64,000 bases of DNA. Source: Alligator mississippiensis. Taxonomy: Eukaryota; Chordata; Crocodylia; Alligatoridae. Both the position numbers and the translations under genes were made by a program. The notes beneath the pieces were generated by a model. That model did not search any database. It had not been told where the DNA came from and saw nothing but the letters and a program-made list of their open reading frames with translations. The stretch is taken from positions 88,414,261 to 88,478,260 of the forward strand of contig NC_081829.1 in NCBI RefSeq assembly GCF_030867095.1, read 5' to 3'. The first letter of the stretch is position 1. Each line of letters starts with the position of its first letter. This document shows positions 11,645 to 21,917 of this stretch, in pieces.

Positions 11645-12203
11645 TGGGGCTGTGCGAAAATGGCACTGTTCTGTTTCAACTTGAGTTTCAAGGGTTCAAT
11701 GGAACAGCGTTTCATCTTGAATTTCATTTTGATTCAAAACCCCTGTTCCATTTTATTTCATCAAAATAATGACGCTGTTTTGATGTTTCGCCCATATGCT
11801 ATAATGGGGAAGCTTGAAACAACCTTTCTCATCTGGCAGGCAGATCAGAGGCCTGCAACCCCAGGAGTTCCCTTCTCCTGCACTGTGATTGGCTTCCCAC
11901 AACCCGACTGTGGGAGGTGGGGAGAGCCAGGGCTGCTGTCTCCGCCCAGCTGAGCCATATGGGGCTGCCGAGCTGCTGGGAGCATAGCCCTAGTTCTCCC
12001 CTGTCTCCCACCACCTGGCTGCTGGCTGCTGGCTGCTTTGAAACCCAAAATGTTTTAAAACTTTTGAAACATTTCGACTAGCCTTGTTTGGTTTTGAGGC
12101 TGTTTCGAAGCCCTTCATTTTGATTCAATTTTGCTCTTTCGAGCTCAAAATGAGTTGAAACATTGTTGAATCAAAGCAGCCGGTGAGATTTCGCGCAGCA
12201 CTA
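11645..12203. mobile_element. hAT-like nonautonomous element
   Basis: Left end tggggctgtgcgaaa and right end on the other strand tagtgctgcgcgaaa match at 12 of 15 positions. The flanks are ctctttaa (11637-11644) and ctctttag (12204-12211), a 7-of-8 target duplication. The two ends are rich in ttgaaac and ttttgattc words around a GC-richer centre (11840-12040). There is no transposase frame. Tsd length and TAGGG-like ends support hAT. Confidence 0.8.
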
Positions 12204-12324
12204 CTCTTTAGGTACATCTTTATGCACTATCCAAAACATTAGAATGCCAACGTAATATGATCATGCTCTTCAGCTTCCATCTTGAAAACATTTACTTATG
12301 GGCCTATTTTTACATATGAGAGTG

Positions 12325-12825
12325 GCCTTATGGGGCACATTGAGATAAGCATGCACATGCAGTTTGCGGCACCGCAAACCACATGTGTTGCACGTGCAGG
12401 CATTTGCCACGCTGCCAACTTGCAGTGCGGTGGGGTTTTTTAACACCAGGAGATACCAGTGTCAAAAACACCTATGCCAGAATAAAGGTGGGCAGTGCAC
12501 ATGGTGGCACCGTGCCACCCAAAAACAGAGCTTAGCCATCCAGAGCCATACTCTGGCTTCTGGCTAAGCTCCTTGTGCCTGGATTGCCACTGCTGGAGCC
12601 CTGGGAGGCAGCCAAGACCCAGGGTAAGGCTGCTGGAGCCAGCCTAGGTGCCAGCCCTGGCCTCCCCTACCCCACCCAAGGTAACTTGCCACACACCGCG
12701 GATAGGGGCACTCCCTGGGGGCAACCATCAGCTGCACAAATATTTGCACCATTCTAGGTGTCCCTGAGGAACGTATGTTTCTGCTCATGGGGATGTGCCC
12801 ATGGAGTTTGAAGTCCTTAAACCTA
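12325..12825. mobile_element. GC-cored interspersed repeat, copy 1
   Basis: The central part (taaggctgctggagccagcc at 12625, then aggtgccagccc) is shared with a second copy at 41094. The outer parts also correspond: a right end reading ctcatggggatgtgcccatg and a matching atgggcaca-type sequence near the left. A perfect palindrome, gtttgcgg/ccgcaaac, lies at 12362-12379. Open frames inside are GC artefacts. It is probably a nonautonomous DNA element; the class is not proven. Confidence 0.6.
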
Positions 12826-12885
12826 AGCACTTTCAGCAGGACTGGGTCCTAAATGACAAATGCCTTCTTTAGAGACTGAAAGTGT

Positions 12886-12930
12886 TTCGTACATTGACCA
12901 ACTAGACCGGTACAGTCTAGAATGTACGAA
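12886..12930. other. Compact inverted repeat (cruciform or hairpin)
   Basis: Arms ttcgtacatt (12886-12895) and aatgtacgaa (12921-12930) are perfectly complementary. Inside, ctagac (12902-12907) pairs with gtctag (12915-12920), leaving a 6-nt bulge and a 7-nt loop. It is not part of any repeat I recognise. Confidence 0.75.
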
Positions 12931-13609
12931 GTGCGTTAAGGACTTGAGCCTTTTGTCTAACTCAGGAGGTGCGAATGGCATTTGGCACATTTAGGAAAGG
13001 ACTTGCAGTATATTGCAGTCTTGTAGCCTCACTCAGCATACTAAAATTCATGGGAAATAAGACCTGCTTCCAAAAGCACAGAACTTAATTATCGGAAAAC
13101 ATTCCAAAATACCAACTATAATTGATACACATTACAGATTAAAATTGCTTGCAATTTTTTTTTTTTTATTAAACTCTATAACAGAGCTATATTTGAGCTA
13201 TAGTGGAAAAGGGGAGGAAGAAAATCTTAAACAAGGATTCTCTTTCTACAAGTCTCAGCCCCAAGGGGAAAAAATGGATTTTTCAAAAAAGTGTTTTTAA
13301 GTAATTAACTCCTGGGTTGAGATATGTTCATCCTGCTGTGAATTTTTGATGACAGTGCTCCTGCTAAACTGCTGAAAATATGTTTTTCTTTAGTGGAAAG
13401 TCTAGCAAAACGTTAAATGTGCTGGTGCAAACAGTGTGACTATAGTAATAATTAATATTTAAAAATCGGCATACACCCAGGGGGGGCTGTTTAATCCTAC
13501 TGCAGTTCCACGCACCCCGTTGATTGTGTGTTGATAAAAAAATGAAATCTATATGCTACTCTTGTTGCAGTATGCAGGTTAATCATTTCCACATCACTTG
13601 CACTTTAGT
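12931..13609. other. No gene recognised
   Basis: AT-rich unique sequence with a T run near 13157-13168. Nothing else is supported. Confidence 0.55.
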
Positions 13610-13701
13610 CTGATGAATAAAGTACTGGACTGGGACTCCAGACAACTGGCTTCAGTTCCTGTATCTGCTACCAATTTTGCTTGATGACCTTGAGTAAGTC
13701 A
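13610..13701 (+). mobile_element. MIR-type SINE, left part (tRNA-related head)
   Basis: The stretch tactggactgggactccaga, then a ttcagttcctgtatctgcta block and gaccttgagtaagtca, follows the tRNA-related head and core of MIR-like SINEs. It ends at gtca (13698-13701), where a CR1 is inserted. Confidence 0.75.
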
Positions 13702-14389
13702 TAGGATCACAGCATCATAGAAAAGTAGGGCTGGAAAGAACCTCATGAGGTCATCTAGTCCAGGCCCCTGCTTGAAGCAGGATCATCCCTGACTAAACCA
13801 TCCCAACCAAGTGTTCGTCAAACCTGCTCTTGAAAATTTCTAGGGATAGAAATTACACAGTTTCCCTAGGAAGTCTGTGTTGAGGCTTAGCCACCCTAAT
13901 AGTCAGAAAGTTCTTAAAACCCAAATTTTCTCTACTGAATCCTGAGGTCATTTCTCTTAGTCCTTTCCCATATGGCCACAGAATAAAGCCCATCTCCATC
14001 CTTTACATAATCACTTTTTAGGTATTTGAAGACTGTTTTCATATCTCCCTTAGTCTTCTTTTCTCCCAACTAAATAACCCTATTCAGTGTTTCCTCATGA
14101 GTCATACTACTTAGATCTCTAATAATTTTTGTCACTCTCCCCTGGACACTTTCCAATCCGTGCACATTTTTCTTGAAGTGTGGGGCTCAAACCTGGACAC
14201 AGTACTCCAAGTAAGGCTTTACCAAAGCCATATAGAGTAGATGAATCACTTCTCTTGATTTGCAAGTGACACTCCTGTAAGGCAACAGCATACTGGGTTG
14301 TACTTTCTTGGCTCATTCAGCTTATGATCTACTGTAACCCCCTGGCCTTTCTCTGCACTATTGTAGCCTAGCCAGTCATTCCTCCATCT
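13702..14389 (-). mobile_element. CR1 LINE inserted in a MIR
   Basis: The minus strand carries a CR1 3' portion of about 690 bp. On the plus strand it begins with atcatagaaaagtagggctg and gaggtcatctagtcc, the reverse of the CR1 tail. It runs on through the 3' untranslated region into ORF2 coding sequence near 14110-14330 (cctggacactttccaatccg; tggctcattcagcttatgat), which is broken by stops. The two MIR halves flank it, and gtca is present on both sides (13698-13701, 14390-14393), consistent with a short target duplication. It is 5'-truncated and dead. Confidence 0.9.
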
Positions 14390-14520
14390 GTCACTTTTTT
14401 CTCTGTGCTTTAGCTTCCCTATGAAATATGGGGATAACGATAGCTACTTCCTTTGTAAAGTCCTTTGAGATCTCTGAGTGAGAGAGGCTATAGAAGACCC
14501 AGATATCATTATTAAGTGCA
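14390..14520 (+). mobile_element. MIR-type SINE, right part
   Basis: After gtcac the sequence continues ctctgtgctttagcttccct, then atgaaatatggggataacga, the middle of the MIR core, so the SINE resumes exactly where the left half stopped. Confidence 0.75.
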
Positions 14521-17286
14521 GACAGTATGTGGCTAGCATACATATGAGAAAGTCCCCTCTATGCACAAGAACCATGCATCAGTTAAGCCCCACTGGAGTT
14601 CTTTCAATGGGCTGTAAGTCGCAGCCCTAACTAAATTGCCAACCCAAACTGTTCAAAACATCAGGTTTCAAGAGCCTTGAAACCATGACATCTGTTCAAA
14701 AAGTTGACTTAAAAAATTGCAAAATCTATATTGATGAACTCTCCACCATCTCTTTTGGGTAAGATCGCATGTCTGGGAAAAACCCCATGAGGGTTGGGTA
14801 ATCCTGAGTTCTCTGCTCCTGAGCACTGCATAATTTTGGGTGGGTCACCTGACCTCTCTGTTTCAGATTTCCCATAAGTTACCAGTACTGACCCACCTAC
14901 CTCATACAAGTATAGAGAGGTTTAATTGAGCAAGATCTATGATGTGCTTTGAACTTGAAGTTTATCCCTATTGTACAATTGCTCTGATGACTAAGAATTC
15001 TGTCATAAATCAGCCTAAATTTTCTTCAGCAGCATTGGGCCATGGATCTTCCCATAAAAATCTGGATTTTTCACTTCAAAGCTGTGCTAAAATTAATAAC
15101 AACAAATCCACTGAATTCACAGTAAATAAGTCATATTAGATAGAAATGTCCAGAGAAATCTAACTGATCTTGACACCAATGGAGGAACTATGCTGAAGTT
15201 CAAAACCCACTGATGACACTTGTGTGCTTCTGGTGATATTACGATAAACGTTGCATGTCAGTCATTCCAAAATGTTAGCTACTCCCCATACAATGGGATA
15301 TGTAGCAATTGTACAGTTTCCTGAGAACTTAAAATAGATTTGATATGTCATTAGAAACTATAACAGAGGGGAGAGTTCTCCTTTTCCAGGGAATAGGTGA
15401 GATGGCATCACAGGACTTCCCTACCTCTGGTTTCCATGTTTTGCACTTGATACAGCCATGGGTTAAGACAAGGGTCAGACAAGTGTTTCCTAATGAATTT
15501 ATTCATTGATCCTGAGAATAGTTAGGCATATTGTAGACAAGCAGGGGAAGAGCTACCAAGTTACAGAAATTAAATTTTCAGGTACAGGAAAGCGTTGGGT
15601 AGCTTTCTGTCATCTCAAAGCCCTTTCAGTCTCTCAAACCACCCAACCTGTTTAGTACTCCAGAACTGTCACTTATCCAGACAAGACTTCAACCCCCAGC
15701 ACATGCTGTTTCTGATGACATCCACAAAACACCAGTCACAATCTCCAGAGACTGAAGACATGGTCAGGTAGATCTACCCATGGAGAGGAGATGGAACTGG
15801 GCAGCCAAGTGGATACTACACAGCTGCACCAAAGAGCAGTCTGTTGATCCTCTGGATTTGATTAAATGGCTGAGTGTGAAGCATAGGCAGGTTTTGATCC
15901 TGCTCCACACTTTGAAGGCCTTTCAGAAGGGATTTGCTTCCATTGTAGGATGCCATTGGGACTGTGCAGCTGCAATCACATTGATTTCAATGGGGTTGCA
16001 TGGGTATGTCTCAGGCACAAGGAAGCTGCAGAATGGCAAGCCCACGTTCTGTCCTAAGTCTCCTTTTAAAAAAGTAGCAATACTAAACTTGGCTTATACA
16101 AAAAGCAGCCTGCCACCTACCAATCAATGGCTATTTAAAGAAACAAAATCACCTGATCAGCCATGTCCTACTCATTCCTCTGAGAGAGAAAAAACAAAAC
16201 ATATGGAACAAATACAACTGGTCTGGCTATGTAATTAGAAGAACCAGTGAGTGAATCACTGTAATAATAACCAGTTTAATTATGAATACAATTAACCAGG
16301 TAATTAGTTCATACTCTGCCCCAGATAAACAAAATTAATATCCTGCAAAATCAACAGCTCCTAAAGAGGTTTATTATTAGTTTACTGCCAGTCACACGAT
16401 GTTAGGACATGCTCACGTTCCACATTTTTTGTGAACAATGGGGTTTTTGTTCTGTTTTCACTTTCTAATGTTTTATTTCAGGATAGCCAGCTGGAAAGGA
16501 CATTGTTTGCTGTGCTTTTAGACCTCTGGCACAGCTTGAGAAACACTGTCACATACAGATACACTGAAATGACCCTCACGCAGTACAAGATCTCTAACCC
16601 ATGGCCAGTTTACCCCTGACTTAATTTTTTTTTTTAAAGCATGGTTATTCACAGAACTCAGCTGCTCTTTGTGTAACCCCTCTGCCTTATACTCTTCCTA
16701 CAACATCAGGTGCAGCTCTGCTCAGGCTCTTCCTATCTAATTTTCGATCTCAGGAAGTGACCTGCACTATAAGTTAAGTAAAGCTGGCACAATCCAAGGA
16801 CATCTTTGTTAAGAGTCAGGGAACACTCATTATCATCTGTCCCGCCTGCCAAGGCTCACTTTGCTACTGGAGTATCTGAATAAGGTCACTGAAGGGTCAT
16901 GGCTCTTGGGGGAAAATGCTTTGGAGCTAGGGATGAGACAACACAATTACAAGCAATGTGCACTAGATTCTCTGTTGAAAAAATGTAAAGGTTTTTTGAG
17001 CAGGTCAATGTTATGGCATGGCATGTGGGTCTCCTGCAACATCCTACATAGTATAATAGAGCAAATGTTATAGATTGAATGACCTATGCATTCTAATAAT
17101 GCTTTGAATGTTTAGATTGCCTTTGAAACCATATACTCAAGAAAATGTGTAAGAATTAAGGCCAGGATTTTATATTGGATGACCAGTGACTGAGACACCT
17201 CATAGGGACCTGAGTTTCAGAAAATACCCAGAAATCATCCTCTGAAAACCAGGCTCCTTTAGGACACCAAAAATCAGTTATCAGTG
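14521..17286. other. No gene recognised in about 2.8 kb
   Basis: Mostly unique sequence. The open frame at 15780-16238 (+, 152 codons) has no recognisable domain, and its middle includes tgatttcaatgggg, a word common in old sauropsid repeats, so I treat it as chance. A ttttatttcag acceptor-like site precedes open sequence at 16484-16616 but has no clear donor. A T run lies at about 16627-16635. Confidence 0.5.
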
Positions 17287-18188
17287 GATGAATCTACATG
17301 TGCAAATAATTTGGGAGCAGTTTACTCTAAAGTACTCTAGAGTATACTCTCCCAGGCACATGTCTACACATGCAGGGATGCAGGACCAGATTTGCTGCTC
17401 CTAGCAGCAGACTGCTCCTGCTCCCTGTGGTCCTGCACCAGGTCCCTGCAGCAGCCAGGGGCAGTTCTAGGTGCCAGCCCAGGGGGCAGGAGACAGCTGT
17501 CTCTTGGCAGGGGTTAGGACATTGTTCCCTGCCTCTGGAAGCTGCCTGCTGCCAGGGTGGGCTCTGCCACCAGATCCTGGCAGGGATAACGTTCCCATGC
17601 TCTGGCAGCAGGGAGCTCCCAGGCCCTGCTCCATGACTGCGAGACCAGGGTTCGAAGTTCCTTATCTCCCAGGCAGAGCCCTGCAGTTAGGGGGTGCAGG
17701 GCTGGGAAATCCTTATCTCCCAGGTAAAGCCCCACAATCAGCACTGGGGCTGGGAGAGAAGAATCTTCCAGTGCCGGCCCCATGACCTCTGGGCCCAGGC
17801 TGGGAGATAAGGATTTCTCAGCTCCAGCTCCGTGACCGTGGAGTGGGTGCTCCCTGCTCCCAGGGCAGGGGGACATAGTCCCCGACCAGGTTCTGGTGGT
17901 GGAGCCTGCCCTGGCAGCAGGCAGCTCCCAGGGGTAGGGAGCAATCTCCTGCCCCCTGTTGCCTGGATGACTGGGAACACATTTGCTCCTGGTCAGGTGT
18001 CTACATATGACCTACTGCACAATAAGTAATCTTGAGTAAATTCACTACTTGCAGTTGCAGGTAGCAAATTTACTCATGATTGGAGCAAATTACTGTTCAG
18101 TAAGTATCTGTGTGTGTAGACCATGATGCTTATTGCACCATAATTAGCTCTAATCTCAAGTAAAGTGTCTCATGTACACATGCCCAGT
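17287..18188. mobile_element. Large foldback TIR element with long internal inverted repeat
   Basis: The ends read gaatctacatgtgcaaat and, on the other strand, gggcatgtgtacatgagaca. Inside, a GC-rich left arm (about 17482-17620, with gctgcctgctgccagggtgg) is matched in reverse complement by a right arm (about 17845-17958, with ccctggcagcaggcagctcc). Between them are units of about 51 bp that start cttatctccc at 17661 and 17712, with an inverted copy gggagataag at 17802. Short open frames of 60-120 codons on both strands are by-products of this GC-rich palindrome. No transposase is seen. Confidence 0.75.
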
Positions 18189-18239
18189 TTGAACATCTTG
18201 ACCTAATTTGTCTTTGTACAGTTCAGTGCATTAAGTAAG

Positions 18240-18510
18240 TTTTACAGAAGTCCATTTTCAGTTGGGGAATCTGAGACATCGAGAGGTGATAGATCAGATT
18301 TCCAAAACAGCTTAGATTGATTTTTACCATTAACTTTTGCTTTTGACCATAGGTTGGGAGAGGTGGTGGCAAAGGGAGGGGGAGAGAATCGAGGAATCTT
18401 AAGGGATCTACGAGTACAAAACCTCTTCCCATGCTGTCAAGCTACTTAAGGAAAAATTCCACTCCAAGTGACTCATCCAAGGTCTCATCACAAGTCATTA
18501 AGATTGAACA
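18240..18510 (-). mobile_element. MIR-type SINE relic, apparently interrupted
   Basis: The words ccattttcagttggggaatc and gacatcgagagg (18251-18285) and then gactcatccaaggtctca (18469-18486) correspond to consecutive parts of a MIR read on the minus strand. About 180 bp of unrelated sequence separates them. The match is decayed. Confidence 0.4.
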
Positions 18511-18686
18511 CCCATCATTTGTCCTCAGCTGCAGCCACCAGCCCTCAGCTCTACAAAGGCTGTGCTCCTCTAAGAAGATACCTCAGAGGATAATGAATAA
18601 CTAAGCCTGGGGTAGCTGTTATATAATAATGTATAGATGTTGGGCTCATATTCTTTAGAATTATTACTGACCAAGATAACATTTGT

Positions 18687-18723
<37 letters not shown>

Positions 18724-20324
18724 ATACTGCTTTGTGATTATTTTTTTAAATTTAAGCAGCTGACAAATAAATTAAAATCAAATCATAAGCTCAATGGATT
18801 TTTATCAACTCTGCTGAAAATGATTTAGCAGGTTCTCAGTAGCAGTGAATTCTGCCCTACTGCAGCATGGGCACTGTGCCCCACACTCATCATTTACCGG
18901 GTTTCCAGAAAATAAGGTACCCTTATATGAGGCATAATTTTATGGAATCCCTTAGCACCTTTATCAATGTTAGCATAAGCAAGCATCAGGGACATATTTG
19001 GTAATAAATACTACAAGTTCCCTCCAGTCTGCTCTGTATCCCTCCTAGTCAGCTCTGTCAGAAATGTGGTAGCTGCAAGTACATTATAGCATAGAAAGAA
19101 ATCACTAATCCATTATGTTTGGGAGGATGCCCAACCTCATAAAAACCCGCTCTCTCTCTATTCCCTGCTCTTGAGGGCACTGCAGAATGCAGATTTTCAG
19201 GTGTGAAGACTCAGGTCAAGTTCTAACTGTTCCTATGCCAAGAAATATAACCTGGAGGGCCCTCTGCAAATGTGTAAGTCGAGAGACAATGCCAAGGCAC
19301 ACTAGCATAGATTCTGACCCTGAATTTTTATATCAAAAGGTATTTTGTGCTGGACATTTGAACTGAGAGCCACAGATCTGCTACTCTTCCTTTGTAAGAG
19401 ATGGTGGAAGTGATCTTTTAGCAGCTTGCTATGGATCCAAAACCATTGGTTCAAGCTTCACTTTGAGCTTATGCTGAAGGCCAACCCCACTTGACGAAGG
19501 GTAAATACCCCGAATTTACTCAAATAGAAGAAGACCCTGATTATATGATGACCCCTATCTAATTATTGAATGTTTGCCTTGAACTTGTCTCACTCCCCGA
19601 TACAGCAGGGAAAATAAATCTGGAGGGTCTGGTAGCCTCTTTGCTTTCCTCCAACTTTTTCCCTGGAAGCCCCTTCCCTGTCTCCTTACTGTGAGACCCT
19701 GCTCCCCATGAGGACATGGAAGCAAGGAGAAAATTTGAAAACAATTCCCTTGAAATTAAACATAACTGTAGCCATTTGCAATAGCACCCATACGCTTAGT
19801 TCATCCAGAATTGATGCATGTTCCATTTTTTTTAAACTGCTGCAAGTTTTAGCACAGGTACGCTATAAACACACTTTTGGGCAGAAGTTTGACACCTAGA
19901 TATATTTGGTACAAACTGTGCTTAATATTAATCCAAAGTCAAAAGATTGTGATTTACCACGTCATTGATTGGTCTGGGTCCCACCAGAGTCAACAACATT
20001 TAAGCAATGGTGACCCCAAAGCTCCAGCATATACTCACTGACTACCCTCTATATGGTCCACCAGAAGGAGTGAAAAGTCTGAAAGATTGCAGTAATATTG
20101 AAGGATCTACTCTTAAATGGTTGGAGGAGTCGACTTCCTGAAGTCATATGCAAGAAGCAGCTCAGCACTGTTCAGTATGTGTGTGTACTCCAGATACCAC
20201 CCCTCCTCACAAAGGAACTATGTTCTAATTAACCCCCACCCACTTGTGACTGGAACTGGTTATTCTTGTCACAAACCCTGGGATGCTTCAAAAATGTATA
20301 AGAAATGCAAAAATCTAGAACTCT
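18511..20324. other. No gene; old repeat-like stretch near 19490-19740
   Basis: A (TC)n tract lies at 18687-18723. Around 19510 the words cgaatttactcaaatagaag and gaccctgattata, and a similar decayed sequence near 18900, resemble a sauropsid interspersed repeat known to me only by its wording. The family name is not recognised. Open frames are short and domainless. Confidence 0.45.
18687..18723. repeat. (TC)n microsatellite
   Basis: A nearly perfect TC dinucleotide tract of about 37 bp with one ttt interruption. Confidence 0.95.
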
Positions 20325-20425
20325 TGGTTCAGAAAAGATACCTTTTATTAGACCAACTAGGAAATTGCAAAAAAAAAAAATCTTTTCTGCTAGCTTTTGC
20401 AGTCAAATGCCCTTTATCAGGCCCT
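20325..20425 (-). mobile_element. Repeat module with hammerhead-like core
   Basis: On the minus strand the order is cctgataaagggc, a short stem-loop region, aaaagctagca, an A/T run, then gttggtctaataaaaggtat. This is the order of a module common in sauropsid and amphibian repeats, whose usual form has CTGATGA, a stem and GAAA, matching the conserved core of a hammerhead ribozyme. In this copy CTGATGA is CTGATAA and GAAA is AAAA, and the stem II pairing is poor, so self-cleavage is unlikely. A link to Penelope-like elements is inference. Confidence 0.55.
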
Positions 20426-20786
20426 GAGAAAATTAAAGATGGTAAAAAGTCCCCATAGGTAGGAAATAAACTTCATTTTCACACAGAGGGAGCTGGAGAT
20501 GGAAATCTGTCCCTTCATGTCCATAAGAGTGTCTCTATATTCTGAGTTGCTTTTTGTTGCTTTTTGATATGCTGAGTTGCTTTTTGTTGTGTAGATAGGA
20601 TTCCTTCCCTGGACATGTCAGACGGTAAGCAGATACCAAAAATGTATATGCAGATGAGTCGCAGGGCAACCTGGTCCAGCTTCATCTTATGGAGGTTGGG
20701 GCCACACAAATATTGTGTGACAGGCTGAAAGGGGAGCAGCAGAGGGATTCTGGGTGAAGTGCTTGGGGCCCCATTTGGTGATGTTT

Positions 20787-21027
20787 GGGCACACCTACAC
20801 AAGATGCTTAATGTGCAGAAGACTAATTCTACTGCACATTAGCATGGCAAACCATGCTAATGCACAGTAGATTTAATCTAACATTCATTAACATCACTTA
20901 AAAAGCATTCATCTGCACTAATGCACAGTAGTACTGATTATGGCTCGTTACGTTAGTACCTGTTATTACAGGTACTAAATTTAATGCACCATAATTATGG
21001 CACATTAATGAATGTGTAGATGCACCC
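20787..21027. mobile_element. Short TIR element made of stacked hairpins
   Basis: The terminal repeats are gggcacacctacac and, on the other strand, gggtgcatctacac. Inside are a 19-bp stem with two mismatches (20829-20847 with 20852-20870, loop caaa), a perfect 10-bp stem (ttagtacctg at 20953-20962 with 20969-20978), and an 11-bp pair acattcattaa/ttaatgaatgt spanning much of the element. No coding sequence. A short target duplication could not be fixed. Confidence 0.75.
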
Positions 21028-21278
21028 TTTGACAGACATTTAAGGCTGTTGAAGAAACAGAAATAATTGGGAATGGGAAAGAAAAGCACCACTCAGCTGT
21101 GGGAGTGAAGAAGAAGTAAAAAGGTACATAGGATAGTGGCTCACCATGACTTGAAAAAGTTTTGGTTCTGAGGGGAACTGCATGCAATGAGCACTATCAT
21201 ATGTGTTACTCAGGTGGGCTACACTGGCTTGTCCTGGTGTTGGGTTCCTATTAGTATCTTGGCTTTTGTCTAACATCA

Positions 21279-21577
21279 AGCATTTTTGGCACAAAAAGGA
21301 CAGTGTTGGGGTGCTGATTCTGGCCCTCCCAGTGCTGACTGGGTACTACAGTACCTCCAGGCCTGGTGCCAGTTCCCTGGGGAAAGAACACCCATCCCTT
21401 TTTTTAAGGACCACACCAAGGAAAAAAAGGTTCCCCTCAGCATTTTTGGCACAAGGGAAGATGTTGGCTTTTCTAAATGCTGGCCTGGTATTGTAGTACC
21501 TCCAAGCCTGGTGCTTGTTCTTTCCTGGGGTAGCAACTGCCTGTTTTTCCTAAGGGCCCTACGAAAAAGGAGTTCCC
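21279..21577. repeat. Decayed tandem duplication of about 160 bp
   Basis: Two units each begin with agcatttttggcacaa (21279 and 21439), share gtacctcca(a/g)gcctggtg, and end with aaaaagg and ttccc (to about 21436 and 21577). The second is about 15-20 bp shorter. Sequence upstream (tcctggtgttgggttcc) may be a third partial unit. Confidence 0.75.
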
Positions 21578-21823
21578 AGTCGTATGTTTGCCCCATATGG
21601 GCCATGTGTTTTATAGTGATGTGCAATGATGACTGCCTTTAATCAATTTCATCATTGATTTCCATTGCTAAGCACATACTGCTTTTGGCAGCAGTTTAAT
21701 GATAGACAATGTATTTAGTGAGATTTCCTTATATGTGATTATAAAATGAGGAGCTTTCCCCCCCTTGCCAATTGGGGGAAAAACCTCATCTTGGATTCAA
21801 GTAAATACGATAGCCAGGCTGGG

Positions 21824-21864
21824 AAGTTAAAGGTAGCCAGATGATGCCTGGCTACCTTTAACTT
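21824..21864. other. Perfect 17-bp hairpin
   Basis: The arm aagttaaaggtagccag (21824-21840) is exactly complementary to ctggctacctttaactt (21848-21864), with the 7-nt loop atgatgc. The right arm also begins the adjacent tandem repeat. Confidence 0.9.
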
Positions 21865-21917
21865 GTCATACCCATGACACCTGTCTACCTTTAACCTGTC
21901 ATACCCATGACACCTTT
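21852..21917. repeat. Tandem duplication of a 33-bp unit
   Basis: Two copies starting ctacctttaac and including gtcatacccatgacacct are head to tail at 21852 and 21885, with very few differences. Confidence 0.9.

Noticed and set aside
15780-16238. 152-codon open frame
   Set aside because: No family resemblance; contains the tgatttcaatgggg word of old repeats and lacks splice or promoter support.
16484-16616. Acceptor-like site followed by open sequence
   Set aside because: No convincing donor site follows, and the open frame ends in a stop within AT-rich DNA.
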